A stretch of DNA of 11,005 nucleotides from JBBDIM01 sp040880405 (GTDB lineage: Bacteria > Planctomycetota > Planctomycetia > Pirellulales > Pirellulaceae). Made by a program: the position numbers and the translations under genes. Shown piece by piece: positions 6,885-11,005 of the stretch (within the stretch, counting starts at the first letter, position 1; each line of letters starts with the position of its first letter). The notes under the pieces are model-generated. The model saw nothing but the letters and a program-made list of their open reading frames with translations, was not told the origin of the DNA and searched no databases. The DNA lies in the NCBI GenBank assembly GCA_040880405.1, contig JBBDIM010000194.1, positions 1 through 11,005 on the forward strand. Direction: 5' to 3'.

Positions 6885-9263
6885 GTGCGAATCTGGATAA
6901 TCGGAGCAAGTCTCCTAATCGGATTTATTTGCCATTTCCAAGGGGAATTGCGGGCCCAGCAGCCGCAGGGTGTCAAACCGGGCACCCCAGTTACGCCGCA
7001 ACTGGTGCGAGACGCCCTGGACCGCGGTATCCGCTATCTCAAATCGCAGCAAAGCCCCACCGGGACCTGGCCGGAATACAACGACCAATTGGGGGGTGTC
7101 ACCGCCCTGGCGACGCTCGCGATGTTGGAAGCGGGCGTTCCGGTAGAAGATCCGGCGATCCAAAAGGCCCTGCGGGCCCTCCGCTCGCAAAGCGGCGACT
7201 TGCAGCCCAAGCGGACCTACGCCCTCGCCCTGCAAACCATGGTGTTTTGCCTGGCCGAACCGGAGCGAGACCTCGCCCTGATCAAAGCCAACGCCGCTAC
7301 CTTGCAGGCCTTTCAAGTGAAGGGTGGCGAACGCTCCGGGATGTGGACCTATGGCTCCGGCGAGGATCGTTCGGCTGGTGGCGATAACTCCAATACCCAA
7401 TTCGCCCTCTTGGCCCTGGATGAGGCGGCCGAGCAAGGGGCCGAGGTGAGCGAGCAAATCTGGCGTCGTTCGCTTGATCACTGGGAAGGCTCGCAAAACG
7501 CCAGCGGCTCTTGGGGCTACCTACCTCAACTCCCCGGCACCGGCAGCATGACCAGCGCCGGCATCACCTCCATGATCATCACCACCCGGCGACTGAGTGA
7601 CGGAGACGCCAAAATCAATGGCGATGATGTGCAATGCTGCCAAGGCGAAACCCCCAACCAGGCGCTGCGCAAGGCATACTCCTGGATGGACCGCAATATG
7701 AGCCTCCGCACCAATCCGGCCGAAGGGCGCGGTAGCAGCATGCACCTGTTGTACTACCTGTACGGAATCGAACGCGTCGGGCGGCTGAGCGGGCAGCGGT
7801 TCATTGGCGAAAAAGATTGGTACCGTGAAGCGGCCGAACAACTGGTCACCTGGCAGGACAGCTTGGAAGGAACCTGGAAAGGGACCGGGGTGGTCGAAGA
7901 GCGAAACCCCCACGTCTCAACCAGCCTGGCCCTGCTGTTTCTGAGCAAGGGACGCCGACCGGTGGCGATCTCCAAATTGAAATATGGAGAAGGGACGCAG
8001 TGGAACCCCCACTCTCACGATCTGGCGAATCTCGTCCGAACGACCGAACATGCCTGGAAACAGCGGATGACCTGGCAGACGATCGACGCGGCCGCCATCA
8101 CCTCGACGGAGGAACTGCTGCAAACCCCGGTCCTGTGGATTACCGGCAAGTCCAATCTCCGGCTGACGGCCCGACAGGAAGAAATGCTCCGCGAGTACAT
8201 TGAGCAAGGTGGGTTCATCTTCGCCGAGGCAAGTTGTGGCGGGGAAGACTTTGATCGCGATTTCCGCGCGCTCGCGGCACGGCTCTTCCCCGAAAGCCAA
8301 TTACGGCTACTCCCGCCGGATCACCCGGTTTGGTACGCCGAGCAGCCGGTCGACCCGCAGCACGCGCCACCCCTGTGGGGCCTGGACGCTTGTTGCCGAA
8401 CCAGCATCGTCTACACCCCGCAAGATCTCTCCTGCTACTGGGAACTAAACCGCACGCGGCAGTTTCTCACCGACGCGAGCGTCTCGCAAACGGTTCGCGC
8501 CAAGGTAAAATCGATGACCACCGTCGGCATGAACGTGTTGGCCTACGCCACCGGACGGCAGCTTCGCGATAAGCTGGAAGTTGTCGAGGTCGACCTCGAC
8601 AACGGCGTGCAAGACAACCTGGCTCGTAACGTCCTGGAGATCCCCAAACTGCAACACTCCGGCGGCTCGGACGACGCCCCGGCCGCGCTCGCCAACATGG
8701 TGAAGGTGGCTGGCGAACAGTTGAACCTCCGTTTCGAATCGAAGACCAAGATGATCGCCGCCGGCAGTTCGGAACTGTACCAGCATCCGATCTTGTTCAT
8801 GCATGGCCGCCGCGACTTCCGCCTCAGCCAGAATCACCGCACGGAACTAGCCACCTACCTCAACCGCGGCGGCTTCCTATTCGCCGATTCGATTTGCGCC
8901 GCTCCGGAATTCACCACCGCCTTCCGCCGCGAGATGGCCTTGATGCTGCCCGACGCGCAGCTCAAGGAAATACCGCTGGATCATCCCCTCTACTCGGAAT
9001 CGTTCGGCGGCTTCGACACGACCACCGTCGAGATGAACGACCCCCAGGCCCGCGGCGAAGGGGAAGGCCTCAACACCGTCCGCCGCTCGGTCTCACCCAC
9101 CTTGGAAGGGCTTTGGATCGACGACCGCCTGGCAGTCGTCTTTTCCCCCTACGACCTAAGCTGCGCGATGGAAAGCGGCACCGCCCTGCAATGCCGAGGC
9201 TACACCAAACAAGACGCCGCCCGAATCGCGACGAATATTATTTTGTACGCGATGCATCAGTAG
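6885..9263 (+). CDS. Exported squalene-cyclase-like / tandem DUF4159 protein
   Basis: I place the start at the GTG at 6885: a GGAG lies 8 nt upstream, and the product then begins with a signal peptide (MRIWIIGASLLIGF..., predicted cleavage after A24 in ELRA-QQ). A longer frame from an ATG at 6810 would begin upstream of the likely promoter. The 792-residue product has an N-terminal alpha-barrel of the prenyltransferase/squalene-oxidase repeat type (about 40-355), with repeats such as YLKSQQSPTGTW (51-62), SQNASGSWGY (203-212) and WQDSLEGTW (323-331). Two DUF4159 domains follow (about 360-560 and 584-790). They share GGFIFAE/GGFLFAD (442-448, 662-668), DHPVW/DHPLY (479-483, 699-703) and PQDLSC/PYDLSC (512-517, 755-760). 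No catalytic role is established for DUF4159. The gene is divergent from the MoxR operon, and DUF4159 genes often neighbour such clusters, so a shared envelope function is possible. Confidence 0.88.
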   Translation: MRIWIIGASLLIGFICHFQGELRAQQPQGVKPGTPVTPQLVRDALDRGIRYLKSQQSPTGTWPEYNDQLGGVTALATLAMLEAGVPVEDPAIQKALRALRSQSGDLQPKRTYALALQTMVFCLAEPERDLALIKANAATLQAFQVKGGERSGMWTYGSGEDRSAGGDNSNTQFALLALDEAAEQGAEVSEQIWRRSLDHWEGSQNASGSWGYLPQLPGTGSMTSAGITSMIITTRRLSDGDAKINGDDVQCCQGETPNQALRKAYSWMDRNMSLRTNPAEGRGSSMHLLYYLYGIERVGRLSGQRFIGEKDWYREAAEQLVTWQDSLEGTWKGTGVVEERNPHVSTSLALLFLSKGRRPVAISKLKYGEGTQWNPHSHDLANLVRTTEHAWKQRMTWQTIDAAAITSTEELLQTPVLWITGKSNLRLTARQEEMLREYIEQGGFIFAEASCGGEDFDRDFRALAARLFPESQLRLLPPDHPVWYAEQPVDPQHAPPLWGLDACCRTSIVYTPQDLSCYWELNRTRQFLTDASVSQTVRAKVKSMTTVGMNVLAYATGRQLRDKLEVVEVDLDNGVQDNLARNVLEIPKLQHSGGSDDAPAALANMVKVAGEQLNLRFESKTKMIAAGSSELYQHPILFMHGRRDFRLSQNHRTELATYLNRGGFLFADSICAAPEFTTAFRREMALMLPDAQLKEIPLDHPLYSESFGGFDTTTVEMNDPQARGEGEGLNTVRRSVSPTLEGLWIDDRLAVVFSPYDLSCAMESGTALQCRGYTKQDAARIATNIILYAMHQ

Positions 9264-9336
9264 GGGATGAGTTCAATTACAAAGAGTCGGCGGTTGAGAA
9301 GTTTCGGCCGCGGTCCCTGTAATTGAACTTATCCCC
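9263..9336. repeat. Short inverted-arm element, copy 1 (74 bp)
   Basis: The arm GGGGATGAGTTCAATTACA (9263-9281) is matched by its reverse complement at 9318-9336 with one mismatch, around a 36-nt centre. The first G is the last base of the stop codon of the DUF4159 gene. There is no coding potential inside. The layout resembles a REPIN or MITE moved in trans. The hairpin may also protect or end the DUF4159 transcript. A diverged copy lies at 9417-9489. Confidence 0.85.
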
Positions 9337-9416
9337 GTTCATTCGCCGTGCAGGCCAAGCAATGCTCCACCTTGGTTGACGAGGAAAATCCGCCGCTGAG
9401 AATGGTGCGTTTGGAA

Positions 9417-9489
9417 GGGGATAAGTTCAAACACTGGGGCCTCGGACTCGGGGCAAACCGCCGCCTGCTTTGTAATTGAACTCACCTCC
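9417..9489. repeat. Short inverted-arm element, copy 2 (73 bp), opposite orientation
   Basis: The left arm begins GGGGATAAGTTCAA (9417-9430). The right arm (9468-9489) is the reverse complement of a sequence matching 20 of 22 bases of the left arm of copy 1 with its flank. The inner flank of the right arm (AACCGCCG near 9456-9463) also matches the inverted inner flank of copy 1, so this is a diverged copy of the same element inserted the other way round. Its left arm has decayed after the first 14 bases. Confidence 0.75.
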
Positions 9490-9494
9490 GTCCT

Positions 9495-9521
9495 CTCTGT
9501 GACCTCTGTGCACTCTGTGGC
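9495..9521. repeat. Three tandem 9-bp units with a CTCTGTG core
   Basis: CTCTGTG occurs at 9495, 9504 and 9513 with a 9-bp period (CTCTGTGAC, CTCTGTGCA, CTCTGTGGC), followed by an A-run (9523-9529). Similar intergenic CTCTGTG strings are familiar to me from other bacterial genomes. No function is known to me. Confidence 0.7.
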
Positions 9522-9547
9522 TAAAAAAATTCGTCCGCGGCATGGTC

Positions 9548-9718
9548 CTATAAATTCTCCTCCTCTCTTGGCAATTGGCCCGGCGAGCCTCCTAAGCCAA
9601 AGTTCGCCACTCGGGTGTCAAGTCGCTGCCGCTCTTCGAGGCTCATCTCCAGAAAATCAGCCGCGTCTCCAATTCGCCAACCCGCCTGTTCCAACGCCTT
9701 TTGTTTTGACGGTTCCAC
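9548..9718 (-). CDS. Small ORF, 56 codons, resembling the N-terminus of an HTH antitoxin-like protein
   Basis: A minus-strand frame runs from GTG at 9718 to TAG at 9550-9548. An AAGGGG lies 8 nt before the GTG, and a stop lies 15 codons further upstream in frame with no ATG between. The product starts VEPSKQKALEQAGWRIGDAA and continues DFLEMSLEERQRLDTRV. This acidic/amphipathic pattern (L-E-x-A-G-W-x-x-G-x-x-x-x-F-L-x-x-S-x-E-E) recalls the N-terminal segment of small XRE-type antitoxins and regulators. Those proteins continue into a helix-turn-helix of about 60 more residues. Here a short unrelated-looking tail (ANFGLGGSPGQLPREEENL) ends the frame. It may be a truncated remnant or a real small protein. 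No toxin gene is visible next to it. Confidence 0.45.
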   Translation of the reverse strand: MEPSKQKALEQAGWRIGDAADFLEMSLEERQRLDTRVANFGLGGSPGQLPREEENL

Positions 9719-9825
9719 TTGACCATCCCCTTTTAATGACTCGGGCTCTCGGATACCAATGATTTACCGCACCTCAGTTTAACAAAATCGCATTACCATT
9801 TCCCCCAACCTCCAAGTCTCCCCTC

Positions 9826-10791
9826 ATGCCAACTCTCGCCAATCCGGTTCCTCGGCTCTTCGCGGTGGAGCGGGGGATCTTTTTGATGCCTTCTCGGTTG
9901 GCGCTGGATGTCACGCGGCGGCAGCGGTTGGGGTTTATTTCGCATGCCCACATGGACCATGTCGGACGGCATGAGCTGGCGCTCTGTACCCCGGAGACCG
10001 CTGCGCTGGTTCGGTATCGGCTAGGGAAAATTACCGCGCGAGAGCTCAAATACGGCCAACCGGGCGAGATCGCCGGGCTGCGGCTCACGACGCTCCCCGC
10101 GGGGCACGTGTTGGGCTCCGCCATGCTACAAATCGAGGACCAGGACGAAACCATCCTGTACACCGGCGACTTTCGCCTCGGCCCCTCGGCGACCGCCCAG
10201 CCGGCCGAGTTGCCTCAGGCCGACTACCTAATCATGGAATGCACCTTCGGGCACCCGCGTTATCGGCTGCCACCCCGAGATGTGGCAATCGAAATGCTGC
10301 TCGACGGCGTCCGCGCCGCAATCCGCCGCGGAGCGACGCCGGTCGTGCATGCCTACGTCCTGGGAAAGGCCCAAGAGGTGAGCAAGATCCTGCTCGACGC
10401 GGGGATTCCTGTGCTTCAGCACCCGGACGTTTACGCGATTACCGAGGTCTACCAAACCGCCGGGTGTGATCTCTCCGGGGTCCGTCCCTATCAGGGCCAA
10501 CCAGTCGCCGGAAGCGTGGTGGTGGCACCACCCCCGGCCCAAAAGGCGGCGCCGCTGGACGGGATTTTGCATCGCTGGCGGATCGGCGTCACCGGCTGGG
10601 CGATGGGTGGCAAACCTTCTGGCAAGTGGCAAATGGACCAACTCATCCCCCTCTCCGACCACGCCGACTACGACCAACTCCTGGAAACGGTCGAGCGGGT
10701 CGAGCCGAAAATCGTCTACTGCACCCACGGCCCGAAAGGTTTCGTGGACGAGCTAAAATCGCAAGGGCACGATGCGCGGTGGTTGGGGTGA
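9826..10791 (+). CDS. Metallo-beta-lactamase-fold nuclease-like protein (RNA-processing exonuclease family)
   Basis: This 321-residue protein carries the metal-binding motifs of the MBL-fold nuclease family: H40-A-H-M-D-H45, H94 in GHVLGSA, D115 in TGDFRLG, the ECTFG motif (138-142), H279 in SDHADY, and a C-terminal THGP (300-303). The stretch VHAYVLGKAQEVSKIL (174-189) matches the region after the MBL core in exonucleases annotated as mRNA 3'-end processing factors (COG1236-like) and in DNA-ligase-associated exonucleases. Full beta-CASP nucleases usually exceed 400 residues. This shorter form is closer in size to the ligase-associated type, but no ligase or helicase gene is in the window. 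All metal ligands are present, so it should be active as a cytoplasmic hydrolase. The ATG at 9826 has no Shine-Dalgarno. A GTG at 9864 is an alternative, but would remove part of the conserved first strand. Confidence 0.88.
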   Translation: MPTLANPVPRLFAVERGIFLMPSRLALDVTRRQRLGFISHAHMDHVGRHELALCTPETAALVRYRLGKITARELKYGQPGEIAGLRLTTLPAGHVLGSAMLQIEDQDETILYTGDFRLGPSATAQPAELPQADYLIMECTFGHPRYRLPPRDVAIEMLLDGVRAAIRRGATPVVHAYVLGKAQEVSKILLDAGIPVLQHPDVYAITEVYQTAGCDLSGVRPYQGQPVAGSVVVAPPPAQKAAPLDGILHRWRIGVTGWAMGGKPSGKWQMDQLIPLSDHADYDQLLETVERVEPKIVYCTHGPKGFVDELKSQGHDARWLG

Positions 10792-10837
10792 TGGTTGAAG
10801 ACGGTACTCGGGGGACGTCGAAATATGTGCCGGGTGC

Positions 10838-10869
10838 CATGCCCACGCCCTCCAACGTGGGCATGTTTT
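10838..10869 (+). terminator. Possible intrinsic terminator of the MBL-fold gene
   Basis: CATGCCCACG (10838-10847) and CGTGGGCATG (10856-10865) form a perfect 10-bp stem with an 8-nt loop, followed by TTTTC. It lies 46 bp after the stop of the MBL-fold gene. The short T-run supports termination, but the same stem also looks like a dispersed planctomycete intergenic repeat, so either or both may apply. Confidence 0.55.
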
Positions 10870-11005
10870 CGCGGGTTGATTCTCCACCTGCAACGCCGCC
10901 CTGATAGAAATGTGAGACGGCGACCGAACTTCTCGGAAAAGACAGCATCTTCTCGCACTTCACCGGGCAGCTCGCGCTGCTCCGCTTTGAATGATTAATG
11001 AGTAT

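Larger units (their letters stand above)
9337..9825. other. Repeat-rich spacer between the DUF4159 gene and the MBL-fold gene
   Basis: Apart from the inverted-arm element, the 9-bp repeat and the small minus-strand ORF listed separately, I see nothing supportable here. No tRNA-like fold, no intact transposase frame and no convincing promoter for the downstream gene are visible. A TTGACC at 9719-9724 has no -10 at the right distance. Confidence 0.6.

Noticed and set aside
9337..9416. Possible coding fragment between the two inverted-arm elements
   Set aside because: Short frames are open on the minus strand, but none has a start, a ribosome site or a recognisable motif.
9263..9521. Possible CRISPR array from the repeated arms and short repeats
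   Set aside because: The arms occur as inverted pairs, not as evenly spaced direct repeats with unique spacers, and there are no cas genes.
10643..10963. Minus-strand open frames over the end of the MBL-fold gene and the following spacer
   Set aside because: Much of their length is antisense to the MBL-fold gene, and the rest covers the stem-loop at 10838-10865. No motifs are visible.

Overview
The window looks like chromosomal DNA of a planctomycete, most likely from the Pirellulales or a near relative. This rests on remembered family distributions, not on a search. The reasons are a GC-rich sequence, few Shine-Dalgarno sites, use of GTG and TTG starts, and two typical gene arrangements: a MoxR / DUF58 / BatA / VWA-GATase cluster, and an exported protein joining a squalene-cyclase-like barrel to DUF4159 domains. 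The assembly has a gap of exactly 100 N at 4890-4989.

Left part (1-6726, minus strand). Read from right to left, this is a probable operon: a MoxR-family AAA+ ATPase (6726-5710), a cytoplasmic DUF58 protein with a von Willebrand A (VWA) like fold (5591-4827, interrupted by the N gap), a membrane BatA-type protein with a VWA domain (4823-2475, starting 3 nt after the DUF58 stop), and a membrane VWA plus degenerate glutamine-amidotransferase-like protein (2359-92). A further minus-strand gene may start at position 27 and run off the window. MoxR ATPases are generally thought to act as chaperones for VWA-type partners. The cluster therefore probably encodes an envelope-associated AAA+/VWA machine of unknown substrate. 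Two non-coding insertions lie inside the operon: an 85-bp double-arm inverted repeat between moxR and DUF58, and a 7-bp tandem repeat in the leader of the last complete gene.

Middle (6727-9263). A short intergenic region holds two back-to-back promoter candidates, each with a TACAAT -10 box and a small palindrome. The plus-strand gene is a secreted 792-residue protein with an alpha-barrel prenyltransferase/squalene-oxidase-like N-terminal half and two tandem DUF4159 domains.

Right part (9263-11005). A region of about 560 bp without an annotated gene is rich in repeats. It contains two diverged copies, in opposite orientation, of a 73-74 bp element with inverted terminal arms; a 9-bp triple repeat; and a probable 56-codon minus-strand ORF that resembles the N-terminus of small HTH antitoxins. 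It is followed by a plus-strand metallo-beta-lactamase-fold nuclease-like gene (9826-10791) and a stem-loop that may terminate it. No CRISPR array, RNA gene, transposase gene or clear defence system is visible. The most unusual content is the set of short mobile-looking inverted repeats in and around an otherwise conserved planctomycete gene cluster.
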